Assembly (NCBI GenBank): GCA_037043015.1
Contig: CM073326.1
Location: forward strand, 3,658,001 to 3,722,000
DNA from: Bryum argenteum
Lineage: Eukaryota; Streptophyta; Bryopsida; Bryales; Bryaceae
DNA length: 64,000 bases
Direction of reading: 5' to 3'
Of the stretch, positions 26,353 through 39,720 are shown one piece after another. The translations under genes were made by a program, and so were the position numbers. Each line of letters opens with the position of its first letter. Position 1 is the stretch's first letter. Below the pieces are notes generated by a model, which had not been told where the DNA came from, ran no database searches, and was given only the letters and a program-made list of their open reading frames with translations.

Positions 26353-29300
26353 CCGAAAGTAGGATGGCTAGTGTGTTGCGACGGATATGTTGTCAAATTT
26401 TGTATATTCTAGTAAGTTACTGTGAAAATAATGATTTTTTTTTTTTTTTTTGTAATTAGGTCACTTTTATAATTTTTGGTCATTTGGGGGCAAGAAATAC
26501 TTCAATATTTAGATTTTTTGGGGACCCAATGACCCGTTTTGTGATCCAATTGTTTTTTCACAACTCTACAAAAAAAAAATCGCTTTCAACGACACCTCAT
26601 GCGGCCAGATCTGTCCGGTGTCTCCCAAGTTATAATGTTATAGAACAAATCCCTAAATGTAGTCGGTGCCTTGAATTATAGATTTTTGGAATTGAGTTAA
26701 CCCGGTCCGTTGGGAATGCCCTAAGGAATGGCTAAATTTAGCCACTGAGGAGGGATTGCTGAATGTAGCACCTTCTGAATCAACTAAATAACTTTGTTAG
26801 CGTTTGAATAGGAGTTGAAAATGGGTAGTGAGGGAGCTACCTCTCACATGGTTTGGAGCGTTTCTTTGACGAGTCATATAGCGAGTTTGTTGAGAAGGAT
26901 AATTATCTCTCTTCTGCTGAATGAAACTTGTCCTTTTTAGCGAGTTCGTTGAGAATGCCGGTTGAGGGTGTATAACCATATAGACTTTAAAGTATTATTT
27001 TGATTGTAGTTGAAATAATTTATTGTACGAGAGATGCATTTTATTCTATCTTTTATAGATCATCATTCTAAAGTTGTATTGGCTATTGCAAGATTCTTTG
27101 CTAAGAACATCATAGTAATCTTTGAAAATATCATAGAAAATTGAAGAATAAATCTCAGTAAGTGTTTTCTTTTTCATGAGATTTTTTTATGATAAACTTT
27201 ACTATTTCTAATTAAGAATATACCATGGAACATTAAGAGGGAGCTCCATGATTCAACCCTTTACTTGTAGTGGAGGTTTAAATAAAGGGGTCGGTAATGT
27301 CTACCTTTGAACGTTGAGCTCATTTTGGATGAAGCTTGATGGAAGGCGTACTAGCATCTCCTAAAGAACCTTTTCTACCTTTGAAAATGAATGATCATAT
27401 TGTGTCCAACTGTAGTCAAAGATCATATTTGAGAGATCATATTTGCCATTAGTCCTTTTTGCATTGTTTAGGGGCAGCCCATTTTTAACACGCTTCGGTT
27501 GCACTTTTACTTTGAGTCTTAAACATTAATCAACCTTTTACTTCTTGCAATATTTCTAAAGAAGTGACTTCTCAGATTGTTGGTTTTTAATAAATTTGGT
27601 TTGTATCAGTCTTGGTGACATTTGGTGGTCTCACTTTATTTATCTCTTTGAAATTTTTATTCAATTTATCTAAGGCAAAATTATAAATTTTATTGAGTTT
27701 TGCATTAGACTTGAGAAAGTGGCTTGTTATTCCATGACTCTAGATAACAACCTAGAAATATATTACGAACCAAATGCTATTTGACACGTTAATTTAGAGT
27801 GAGAAAAATTAAGGTACTTAACCCTTAAGCGGGCCGAATGTCGAAAAACGACATTTTGGATGACACCAACTTTGGAGAGCCATAACTTCTTCATCCGGAC
27901 TCCGTTTTGGACGAAATCACTTGGGTTGGGTCCCAAATCAAGTCTAGTTCATGTAATAGAAAGCTCAGACCCATACAATGAAGTATGAATTAATGGCATG
28001 CATTTCAGTGACAGCAGCCTAGTTTTAGACATTTTTTCCTTTGTAAAATTTAGGGCAGTTTTCACCATTGCAGGGCCATAATTTGCACAAAGAAATTTTT
28101 CTCATGGTTTTTTTTTGTTCAAGGATGCTACTGAGATGAAGGTGAACAACATTCCAATTGGTGACTTTTTCATTGCAATAAGTCTAATGGTAGCATTTTC
28201 ACTTTAAAGTGAAAATCATGAAATTATGTGATCATTTTTGAGTATTAATACATTATGATCTCGCAATCTATGAAGCCTCATGACTCAAAATTTGACCCAC
28301 ATGATGTTCAATATGTCTACGACAAGATTGTACGGTTGAGATTTGGATAACACACTTTTACCTCCACCTATGACAATGCTTTTGAGGATGTGTTCATTTT
28401 ACTACAAATGAGTCAAACCATTTAGGGGCTAATAGGGTGCCTAATACATAATTTTGTCCACATAACATAGCAATGAACTCTTTGTGTTTTGATTGCCTTC
28501 AAGGCACAAACTACCTTTCAATGAGTGTATCCCAAATTCCTTTGGATCAATTGAAGATCTGGAAGGGGCTTTCATCCTTGTAGATACCCTATACGAATTT
28601 CCCAAAACCCCATCCACATAAGAGTAATGCGAGATTCGCTTGGTTCAATACTCATCGTCATGCTTCAAGTTCAATTACTTGATTGAAATATTGGTTGTTA
28701 AGATAGTGACTATTTCCTTTGTAATGAATTGAAGTAACTAAACCTTTAGAAATCACACTTTTTATTGATAGTAGTTGATATTTGATATGATTGGATGATA
28801 CTATACTATACATAGCAAAGTAGGAAAAAACCATGAAAAATGCCTAAAGGCCCAAGAATGCTAAATTGTCTTATTGCAAATTTTGGCAGCCTAGATGGAG
28901 GGATTAAAATTAATATTTTTGCCAAAGATTTTTACAATTTCTAGTAATATCTGAACTATCTCTTACAAAATTTGTCAAAATTGGAGTTTTAAAAAAAAGA
29001 TTCCTTCAAAATTCACAAACTCTTAAAGGCACCTTCTTGCCAAACCGAACCAAATATATATCTAATGAAATGCATATATTTTTATATTGTTGTTTTTAGA
29101 CCTGCTTCTTAATAACAATTTGCATGAAGGTCAAGAGAGCAGAATGAGTCTCTAAAATTTTGCATGAGCATAGCCAGCTTAATTACCTACATGGAAAAAA
29201 ATATAAGCGTAATGTTTAAAATAATAAACATCAAGTCTTATTGGGCACCATTTAGACTATGTCTTTTAGGCAAAGCCCAAATTAACTTTGTAGCAAATCT

Positions 29301-31081
29301 TTGAACACTATGATCTTACACTCGGGAAGATCCAACGGTAGAAATTTTACTTGGTATTAGTACAAGGAGTAAGGTTCAAGATCTTACAGCTGAAGATACT
29401 GAAATTGTAAATTAAACTGAATTATGCCTCAACTTGTACAAGGTGGTCAAGAATCGCAATTTTTGGTTTTGGAGGTCCTGAACGCATGGGCCATTGAGGG
29501 ACAACCTAAGAGTAATACTATTAGTTTCTCAAAATAGTAACACACTAAGAAAACCTTGCCGTGTTTCTGATTGAAGGCTTTGTGTGAACAATTTATTGTT
29601 CCAAACGAGGTTATGCTCATTTGCACAAGCCACCTACTCTTGTTGATGCTACTTTGATACCGAGTCCAGAGGATCAAGTACAAACATCAAGTGTTACTTC
29701 CAAAGTAAGTACCTTATCGCTTGTTCACTTGAGAATGTGTCCACTCCTCTGTGTCCTGTTCATTCTTGACTTAGAGAGCTTCCAGAGGTATCCATGAACG
29801 GAAGAAGGTATTGCGCAATAAAATAAGAACATCGAATGTTGCCACTTTCAACGCAGTGTTATCTACTGACTTTTTCGGAAAGCGAGTAAACAATTAGTCA
29901 ATTAGTACCGACCAATTACACTACAGACTTTTCATTACAAAGAGGTTTACGGAACCGATGTGCCAACTGTAAGTACCCATGCATGGTGGGAGACGAGCTC
30001 GCAGGGCATGCCGGGTCACAACACCTTGCAGCTTCACTGCCCTTCGCCGCATCCTCCAATACCTGCTGCTGGCTCCCATGTGTTCGATCCCGTCCAACGA
30101 CGATGCAAAACTATTCGTCCGTTGCAAACTACCGAAGGAATTTCGTGCCTTCTCGTAAGTAGCGGTGATTAGCAGCCAAGATGACAAACACATGCATCAT
30201 ACATATGTAAGATGGTGCACCATTAATGAGAAAATGAGCTTCTTATCAAATGAAGAGTGAGTGTCACCTGCGATTTACTGCTCAAATACATGAGATGCTC
30301 CCGCATTGCTGATGTTTGAAAGAGGTATCATAAATTGATCAGATGAATATGAGTTGCATGAAGCAATATTAGATAAGCTGCATACCGATAAAGGAGAGGA
30401 ACAGAAATTGGGATACCAGCAATGAGGCGTTGTGGTGAACCCTTTGTTGAAAAGGAGCAGCACCAATTAAGAAGTCTTTGAAATAGCTGCTCCTTTTCTT
30501 AGTTTTTCTTTGGACAATCTGACAAATTTGGTTCACAAGCGACAGGATGTACGAATTAATCGATCTCCATCCTGCAAGCTTTCCAAACAGTCGTTCGAGA
30601 CTACGGTACAGTCAAACTCATTGAATAGGAAACTGGTTGTTAGCACCAAAGGCAAAAAATGTAGACGAAACTGTACAATTCATCACAAAAGTGCTGCAGA
30701 TGATTCCGTCTTCTCCGTGCATTTGTATTAGAAAATCTGCTGATCATAATCTTGAACCGATAGAATCTAGGTAGTACTGGTGAGCAGAAAAAGTGGAGTT
30801 ATGCAAAGAAGTTAAAAACTGGGCAGAGTTATCCAAAAGCAAAGACGGTAATGTTCATGAGACTGTCATGCCGTCCGCAAATTTAAGAACTAGTCTATCA
30901 ATTGAAGTGATCGTAATCACAAGGACTTGAATTACCAGAGCTTAAAAGGGCAACTCAGAATAGCCATGCGACCAGAAAGCAAGTCCAGTTAAACTGCGTC
31001 ATATAAAGTCATTATATGTAGACGTACATTAATATACGAAGCTTTGGAAGAAAACTTCGTGTACGCTTTTTGAGATTAAGA
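26353..31081. repeat. AT-rich repeat-derived DNA plus 3' flank of the PEP-mutase gene
   Basis: No conserved protein is seen. 27835-28030 holds the forward copy of the 'GCCATAACTTCTTCATC' family, and 28040-28400 a forward copy of the 'ATGATCTCGCAATCTAT' family. 29230-29510 is an inverted, diverged copy of the 5720-6270 family. 29900-31080 is less AT-rich and may include 3'UTR of the upstream gene; a 90-codon minus frame at 29921-30193 has no recognisable relatives. Confidence 0.45.
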
Positions 31082-34000
31082 TCATTCCAAAATAACTTGA
31101 ATGCGATCTCCAGCAGGGTCATTAAAATCTGCTAGAACCGATCCACTTTCTAATTTACTACCCAAGTTGGTTTGAACTCTCTCCAGAATTTGCCGAAGAT
31201 CCAATCCTGCAACAGCTTTACAAGCAATAAAATCAGTATCAGTATACTATTATGAAGGTCAAATTCAGGAGACACAATTAAACTCATCTTGTAAGGCAAG
31301 TTTGTTATCCAACTCTGAAAGACTACAGCAAGTTAGGTTCGCTGTTTGAAGTGGGTTTTCCCTAGGCAAACTGCTTACGAGAAAGTTTTGCTGAGAGCAT
31401 AAAGCTCCAAGCATGATGATTTTAGTGGTGTAATTAACAGTAAATGATGCATGGACCAAGTCCCCACTCAGTAACACTACATCTCATGAATAGTATTCGA
31501 GAAACACATAGTAGCTGAGATAATCTAGGGTACAGAAACTCTATCACATCTAAGGTACAGAGAGTTCGTATTGCCTGAGTTTCAGCATAAGCAACGGAAG
31601 ACCAGGACATTTACCAGGAATAGTACTCGATAGACCTTCTAGGAATCCAGCCTGCACGTACAGCCAGTTTGTTCAGACATCTTGATGGCAAGACTAACTC
31701 CCTAAACGGTACTTCAAAACACTTGACTAACGTCGAATTAGAACGGGTCGAGTGTAGGATGGAAGAGTTCATCCTCCAATTGAACTTGATATGACAATGC
31801 ATTTCGAGGGGTCTATTCACGAAAAGCTCAAATCACAACTTCGAGGTGAAAGATCAAATAATTTTACAGTAATCTCCTCAGAAGGTACATTCGACTAAAT
31901 CACGAGCAAAGGAGTTACGGAGGCTGTAAGGCGTAAAAACTCACCGGTATTTGAATGTCAAGTTTTGATGCCCCATTTTTGTCAGTAACTTTGACTCGTA
32001 GTGTACGTGACCACATCCCAGAAAAGGTGCTACGCATGCTTCTTGGAGTAAGGTTTTCAACAACATCTGCTACGCTAGGACTACCGTCTTGAATCACTTC
32101 AGGGACAACGGCAGTAGTTTGCCTAACATTTGGTCCCGTAGATGGCTTTCCTGGAATGCAATGATAAAATTCACAAGCGGGTCTGATTAGTAAACGAATC
32201 CAGAAAAAAGAGAGGAAGAAGATAAACCACAACTACTAACGCACGACTGAGATGGCACCAGTGCGGAGTTGTCCATGCCTCACTAGGCTGCAGCAGAAAG
32301 GTTTCGACAAAAATTCAACAGTCAGAAACAGCGGTGTAACATATAAGAAGTTTTAATCCAACCTTGCATACGATTATAGGATGAACTTCTCGTCGAAGAT
32401 TTAGTCGAATAGCGGTCCTCCTCCTCATAGTACTTTGGAAACCCTACGATGTCTTTAACAGCTTCAAAAGAGGGTAATGCACTTGGAGGCGGTAGACGTC
32501 CACTCTTCAATGCTACTAGTGCATCCTGCGGGGCACCAGGGAGATATATAATTGGAACTTCCAGTGCTGAACAGATAAAGACTTCCTCAGGTGATATACT
32601 CAAAAGCTTGCAAGCAACGACAGTAAATAAAAAATAAAGCTCAAAAACTAGGAAGCTAAATCCTGCAAGTAAACGTATTTTTTTGAAGAGTGGTCGTTGT
32701 TGAGTATATACCTGCATCGCACGGATGGAAACTCCCACTAAGGAGAGGGGATATACAACAATTTTGAAACCAACATCTTCCAGCTCTAGAGGAGATAATA
32801 TAGGTGTTTTGCCACCTCCTTCCAGCATATTGGCCTGTACAACAGCAAACACGTAATTAGTGGATAACTGCAGCCTGTACACATAATATCGATGAGCTCC
32901 AGAGGAGACAAAAGCAAGGAGATTTTTTGGAGGTAGGTAGAAATTAGAGGCTACCATGGCATGGCAAGGAGATTGAAATATAAGAGTACTATGTGTAGAC
33001 GTACAGACATGCACGTAATTCGCAGATGAATAACTGAGAAATAGAGCTCCAAGAAGAAACGATACCATTTTGGGCACTCCGGGCGCAACTTTGCAGAAAG
33101 CTCGCATCTCATCCTGAGACGCCAAAGCATCAATAAAAAGCACATCAGCGCCAGCGTCGGCAAATGCTTGCACTCGCCAAAGAGCCTCCTCTATAGACAC
33201 TGCTTGGCGGGCATCACTGCGGGCCACGATGACGATGTCAGATCCTGCTTCTCTTCGTGCATCCACAGCTGCACGAATCCTCATCACCGCTTCTTCTCTG
33301 GAGACCACAGATCGGCCCTTTGTGTGACCGCAAGCCTTGGGTGAGACCTGCTCACCCACTCATGATGATCAATCCCCACAGGTTTCACTCAAACCGCGCT
33401 ATCCACGACTCAAATTTATTGCCAACATTGTTCGTGTATCTCGACATCTGTGACCCAAACACAGAAGGTCAAAGTCCCGACATGACCGAGTTGAAAGCCG
33501 AGGAAGCAAGTTCTCTACTCTTATGATAAACTGATACCAACCAAAGCATAAAGTATTAACCACGGACCGGATTCACAATGTACCTGATCCTCCAGAAGAA
33601 GTCCAGCAAATCCAGCCTGAATGTAACCCTGTACAGTCCGTTTCACATTGAGAGCGTTCCCATATCCTGTATCCGCGTCTCCGATGACAGGAAACTTCAC
33701 TGCAGCGTTGATCATGCGACCTTGATCCACCATTTCTCCAAAAGATATTAGACCCGCATCAGGCGCTGCCAGTCTCGACGCTGACACTGCAAAACCTGGT
33801 AATTGCCAAATTGGCTGTCAAATTGGCAGTCCTTGTCGACTAATTGACAAACTACAGAGCTTTACACGCAATGGTCTTCTGAGAGCTATATGAGAACTAG
33901 TAAGGCCTGTGAACGGCACTTGCCACCAGCAGGTGCTCAAAGGACTAGTGAGCAATAGATCTAAGGCTTACAATTGCAAGTGCCAAATATGCCAATGAGA

Positions 34001-35297
34001 GGAGAAATCTGCGTAATGTAAATCAGGCGTAATGTAAACAGATATTTCATTTGATGTTTCGAGAATCCATTGGCAAGCTTCAACCAGAACACAGAGTCCT
34101 CTTGAATATCCAAGCACTACGCATGACATGCAGATGAATAGAATGAGCCCGTACCGCTCATGAACGAGAATTCAAAACCAGCTTTCTCCACAAGGCTCGC
34201 ACTCAATGCATCATAACACGCTGGTGCTTGATAAATGCCTGGCTGCTCCAAAAATCTCCGCAGCGTCGCAGCTCGCGATTCTGACACCGGAAATCCGTCC
34301 TTCCCTGTGCTGGCTGTCACAGACACCAGCAATTTGTACTGCTTTCCTGATACATAACGAGCTGTCTGGAAACCGTCCCATCAATCGTCAAGAATCAGTT
34401 AAATTGCACACGTCAAGTCAATTCAACTTCTTGTTCTCATGATTACCAATCACGTTTCTAAAAACGATGTTCTTAAGCTGTATGTACACATACAGAAGTT
34501 AAAAAAGACGTTCAACCTGCTGCTGGCTGTACACCGAGAAACAGGAGGTACTCCGTTTGCTCGTGCAAAGGTTCCCGACTAAACTAAACGCTTACCGGGG
34601 CTATCCAAACATAAAACCTTACTAGCTCACCACCTCGACATTACATGCAGGAATCCGGACACGAGCACCACAGAGGAAAATTTTCCAAGTAGATTATCAA
34701 TTGATTCCTGCTATGCATCACTCTCGTTACCTTTCAACTTATGCCTCTGACGAAGTGAACATTCAATACATATACAATGAACCGAATATAAATTGCTGCG
34801 GATGAGTTGGAATCTACAAACCAGATCCCGGTACGGCTCAAACTGTGTGATCTCCAATTCAATTACTAATATTCACATCAGCAAGATTTTGCTATATTCA
34901 TGCCGTGAATCCATTCTAGTAATCACGAAATTGTGACCCCGATCGATCAACTGAAACAGGAAATCTAACTTAGCTTGCTCCGTTACCACAAACGTCGTCA
35001 ATTCAGACTACCAATGCTGAGACCGAAAACCTCAGTTTACCGTCGTCCCTCCCCGATCACCTCTACGGGCTCACAAGATGCTATGATTGAGCTCAAATTT
35101 TGAAATTAGATTAGGCGCCAATGCGCACTTACCGATTTGGAATGAGATAAGCGGAGCATGCAGCAGCCATTTCCTAAGCTCCCGAGCAATTCCGAAGTGC
35201 AACGAGCAGACAATGGTGACATCGACGGGGCAGAGCGGTGGCTGGCCAACGCTGGTCCGCCGATGGTCCCGTGCCTTGCAATGGCGGTGGACTCCAT
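31082..35297 (-). CDS. Plastid-type carboxyvinyl-carboxyphosphonate phosphorylmutase / 2,3-dimethylmalate lyase-like enzyme
   Basis: PEP-mutase/isocitrate-lyase superfamily, close in sequence to the plant petal-death/CPEP-mutase group, which cleaves or forms C-C or C-P bonds in 2-oxo-acid-like substrates. Nine exons with agreeing phases: 35133-35297, 34155-34365, 33584-33795, 33066-33347, 32712-32834, 32363-32525, 31945-32150, 31615-31651 and 31082-31206; 507 residues from MESTAIARHG. A longer start at 35378 adds 27 residues. The N-terminus is Ser/Ala/Arg-rich, fitting a plastid transit peptide. Seen: Mg-site GDADTGYG (Asp165, Asp167), LLLEDQ, catalytic loop PKACGHTKGR (Cys202), IVARSDAR, NMLEGGGKTP and YPLSLVGVS, so the barrel is intact. 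After FPKYYEEEDRY a further ~130 residues (VENLTPRSMRS, LDLRQILERVQTNLGSKL) extend beyond the barrel. Exact substrate cannot be told from sequence. Confidence 0.92.
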
Positions 35298-35378
35298 AGC
35301 CAAAATCCTTCGAGAAACGAAACCCCAGAGCTTCAATGGAAATCTCAAAGGATGGAAATCTCGAAGGATGGAAGGCAA

Positions 35379-38300
35379 CTAATTCAGGAGGGAAACTGAA
35401 GGGCCAGCTTCAATGCAAACGGGCTTAGCGAGGTTTTCTCTAGAGGACCTTGCGCTTTTCAGTATGAAAACAACTTGCATTGCTTTTGTGGAGATGAAGT
35501 TGGGCTATTGAATCATCTTCTAAGAGATTTCTTGTGATTATGTTTGTTAAAGTTTACAGTTATGTGGTATAGATCGAGAATTTGTAATGTCATGTCGTAG
35601 TATTTTGAAATGATTTTGAAATTTCATCATTTTCATTTTCGAGTTGAAATTCATAATACTAAGTTTTTGTTTGTTAAAAAACTTCCGATCGAAAAGATTG
35701 TTTTAATTAAATAAACATTTTAGTAACAAAATAATCATACAAAAGAATCTTTTGTCTCAAACAAAGGCCTTGCAAATGTGAAAAATAGACATTGGATAAG
35801 TGATATACAAATTCTCAAGGACCAAGTGATATAAGTCTAGCTCTTTGTTATTTATTGAATTATGGGAGGGAACATATTTTGAAATGAAGTTTCTATACAA
35901 GCACATAACCGATGGCATGCATCGCCAAGATCCACCTCTACTTGCCAAAAATAGCGGTCAGCCTCTACCTCCCATTTGTGTGCTTATGTGGTAATTACCA
36001 ACACTTGCTACCTCCTACTGCTACCTTGTCAAGGCTGAGGCTACTCCAATCTTGCTTTACACTTACTTAATTTGGCTCAACTTATGTTTAGCAATAATCA
36101 ACGTAGTTAGACAACAGGTTCTTGTGACGCATGGTTATACAAGGCATATATGTATTAGAAGTTGATACACCTCATATTAGCCTCAAATGTGTCGGCCTAC
36201 TTAAAATGAAGATGATATGCAAACATCCACACCACCCCAATCGACAGCTTCAAACATCATTCTTCATCTTTGTAAAACCATATTTTGATAAGGCCACCAC
36301 CAACTTTTGATTTCTTAGGATTGAGATTTGACTGGTCATATTGAGGTGAAATTCAGCACATCCCATCAAGTTCAAGATTGTAACCCCTAACATTGAAAGG
36401 CCCCAAAAAACTGCAAGAAGCACTTCAACCACTTTTTTTCAATGCAAGATGAAGCTTTTCAACTTCTTACATAATCTCAAGTATATAATCGTAAGATCCT
36501 GTCTGAACTTGTTCATGTATGTGTGTACCAAATCTTAGCTTCAAGTTCCTTACCAATTGTGAGATCGTAACTTACAAAGTTGAAAAAAAGTTATTCTCCC
36601 TTCGATTTGAAGTTTTTGTGAGCCCGAAAAACCAAATTTAAGAAAAATTTGAATTGAGACTCTTCAAATTCTTGTTCTTAAGTGAATTAGGAACATGTCT
36701 ATCTAATTGTTACCCTCATGCAACCTATAAAGTTTGAAGAAATCCTTATAACTTCACATAGAGGTATGCTGAAATTCGACTACAAAGACAAAACTACTTT
36801 GTACAAAAAATAAAACTTGAAATTTCACTTTTTGGTGAATTTTTGAAGTTTCTACAATTTAATTTTGGGCAGACATTGAGAGTGAATAAGCATATACTGT
36901 AGTTTGGGCAATTTTGGATAGATTTCAAATAGTGTTTTCAAACTTTAACCCCTAAAAATCCAGGCGTTTCCTCGACCTCCAGAACCAAAAACTGGCACTT
37001 TTCACCTTTGTTGGGAAATGGGGAAATGGAGAAACTTTTTTTTTGGTTTTAGACTTTGAACCGTAAGATCTTGCACCTAACTTGTATACAAAGAACTGCT
37101 CAAAATTTCAACCGTTGGATGTTTGTCATTTGTGAGATCATAACAATCAAAGTTTGACCAACACTTTTTTTGCCGCTGCGTGAGAGGCATTGTCTAAATG
37201 GTGCCAAGGGCAACTTGATGATTGATGATTGATATTTATCCCTCATTTTCTTTCATGTAGTTAATCAAGTTGGGTACGCTCATGCAAAATTTTAGAGACC
37301 AATTCCACTTTTTGACCTTAATGTAAAACATTTTATGAAAGAAGGTCTAAAAACAAACATATAGTAAAACAAGGACTACATATGATATATTTAATTTGAG
37401 AAAAATCTGGATGGTGAGTAGGTGCATTTATGATAATGTGAATTTAAAAAAAAATAAAAATTTCTTGGAAAAAATCCAAAATCTCGAATTTTGGCAATTT
37501 TTGAAAGAAAAAATTGTAAAATTACTAGAAATTGTGAAGATTGTTTTTGAAAGTTTTGGAGGCTACCCTTGTAAAATTGGTAAACTCTTTGATTTTGGAT
37601 ACTTTGGTATTTGAATAGTAATTTTGTAATGAACATATTTCCAAAAAAAAAAAAATTAAACAAAATAATTTTAAACTGCTTGTTTTGGACTTGAAACCTA
37701 AAATTTCTAAATAAAGGTTATAAAATTAAAATTTGGCTTACCAAATTTTACCACATACACATTACAGTATGGGGAGCACCCAGTAAAAATCTTAGGCAAT
37801 AATATCAATCTAATTCCTTAAAATGAGCTGCCCGAAATCTCAGACAATCGAATCGGTTTTCCTGGATTTTTAGGGGTTAACCACGAATATCTCCCAAAGT
37901 ATAAGGAATTTTGAAGCACAAAATGGCTTTTCAGAAAGGAATGGAAAAACTCTACACTATGGCGGAATAGCAATTTCATACGATCTAAATTAAGTTACCA
38001 AAGTCAAATCAACCACAATGTGATTGATTCTGACTTTAGGGTGTAAGGAAAGTAGAGTGACTCCATGTGAACCAGCACAGTTGTAGTTGCCTTGCTTTGC
38101 CTTATTCTTGGTGATCAAGTGATAAATTTCTTGTTAAAATGATCACATTGTGATGAACTCAACCAGGAACTTGTTTCAATGAGGAATGTGGTCAGAGTCA
38201 AATGTGGTGACATTGGTCATTGGGGACATGAAACAAGATAGTTCAGAATATAACAAGTTTGACGACTCTCCAAGTATAATTACAATGCCGTGCCCTTCTG

Positions 38301-38629
38301 CTGCAACAAAAGTGAAAATCTAAAGCACATACGAGCAATTCATATTCTGGAGACTCGAGAATCACGGAAAACAAGCGAGACTGCCCTCCAACGATTTGTA
38401 TCCTCACAGCCAGTTTCTGATCCTATGTCAAGTTTGATCATTCAGTATCTTTGCATGGAAGGCTGCATGCATATTTGAGTCATGCACTCTAACCGCACTT
38501 TCATTTCAATCCAAAAGGCCAGAGAAGGACGCTAAGAGATTGATGTCCTATCGAAAAATTCAAGAAGTGTGTCATCAAATGCTTCGAGAAGCCATGACAA
38601 GCACCGATGCGAACAGTTTTCCCAGCGCT
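35379..38629. repeat. AT-rich repeat-derived DNA, no gene
   Basis: No protein is supported. 37050-37620 is the second forward copy of the repeat at 5720-6270. 38140-38275 is a diverged duplicate of 40340-40500 (both with 'AACCAGGAACTTGTTTCAATGA' type text and 'GACATTGGTCAT'). Confidence 0.5.
38140..38275. repeat. Duplicated segment, left copy
   Basis: Matches about 40340-40500 in the same orientation with scattered differences. The two copies flank the decayed PEP-mutase gene copy at 38630-39720. Shared strings include CAGGAACTTGTTTCAATGAG and ACATTGGTCAT. Confidence 0.65.
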
Positions 38630-39720
38630 GCGAGAGCATGCACATGATGCAAGTCCAAACCGCTCATGTAGGAACAGTCAAAACCCCCCAGGTGGCTTTC
38701 TTAACCAGGCACGCACTCAAGGCTTCATAACATGTTGGTGCTTCAGGAATGCCTGGCTGCTCCAACAATCTCCGCAATGTCGCAGGCAGCGATGAAGAAC
38801 CGTCCTTCCCGACGCTCGCCATCACCACACCTGCATTTTCTACTACTCCTGGGCTCTGATGCATAACGAGCTATCTGAAAACCGTCCCCTCCAATTAATA
38901 GAAATTCAGTTAGATTTCAAAATGGTGAATCATTTCAAGTTCTCTATCTCACAGGTTTCAAAAGCATTTTAAAGAAGGATGCTTTTAGGCTGTACACATA
39001 CATAAGTTTGCAAGACGTGCAAACTGTTGCCGACTGTAAATCGATGACCAGGCATTCTCCATATTCCAACTTGAAATGTTCCAGACCTTACGGATGGTTC
39101 ACAGGGGCTATCTAAATAGTAAGCTGGTGTTGATTAGCACTGACGGCAGACACCTCGACGCTGCACCTCAGAATCCGGACACGAGCAAAGCAGAGGCAAA
39201 AATCAGAAGACGATTATTGACAAAAACCTCATGATCATGTCCATCGATTCCTATGCCTTCATGATCACCATCCATCTTCTACCCCTATCAACGATTGATT
39301 GTATTTAAATTGCTTCGTGTGAGTCCGAATCCGTAAACAAGATCTTGTTACTGCGGCTACATCCTTGCGTGTATTCTCAATCAAATCGATTGATATTGAT
39401 ATAGTTTGAACTAGTATGCACTTAAAACGAATGCCCACTTAAATACTTTGACCATGTCCTCTTGTTTTTCTGCAGGATTTAAAATTAGGTCATTTTTGTA
39501 ATATCTAGTGAGTTGGGGATCATAAATAAATTCAATATCTAGGAACCGTTGACCCGCTTTACATTTGTTACAACAACTCAGCGAAAGCCCAGAGCCTGAG
39601 CGGAAGGCAACCAATTCCCGGAGGAAACTGAAGACGCAGCGTTGAATAGGGCAGCACCTGAAAGTCGACAGAAAGGGCAGAACTTAGGCTGAATGAGGTT
39701 TTATCCCGATCATTTTGCAT
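38630..39720 (-). pseudogene. Partial copy of the PEP-mutase gene 5' end (exon 2 plus intron 1)
   Basis: Same order as 34130-35470: a copy of exon 2 at about 38655-38870 reads ...TLRRLLEQPGIPEAPTCYEA, against TLRRFLEQPGIYQAPACYDA in the intact gene. The intron-1 copy is still alignable to about 39370 (shared AATCCGGACACGAGCA), and part of the upstream flank is kept at 39570-39720. A one-base gain in a G-run shifts the frame before the SFMSG end. The exon 1 coding part and exons 3-9 are missing. It sits ~3.2 kb upstream of the parent in the same orientation, so it came from DNA-level duplication. Non-functional as an enzyme. Confidence 0.85.

Noticed and set aside
26211-26396. Lys-rich frame across the poly-T tract
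   Set aside because: Pure product of the homopolymer.
32233-32290. Possible extra exon between exons 6 and 7 of the PEP-mutase gene
   Set aside because: Its frame gives a stop in the phase required by exon 6, whereas exon 6 joins exon 7 directly in phase.
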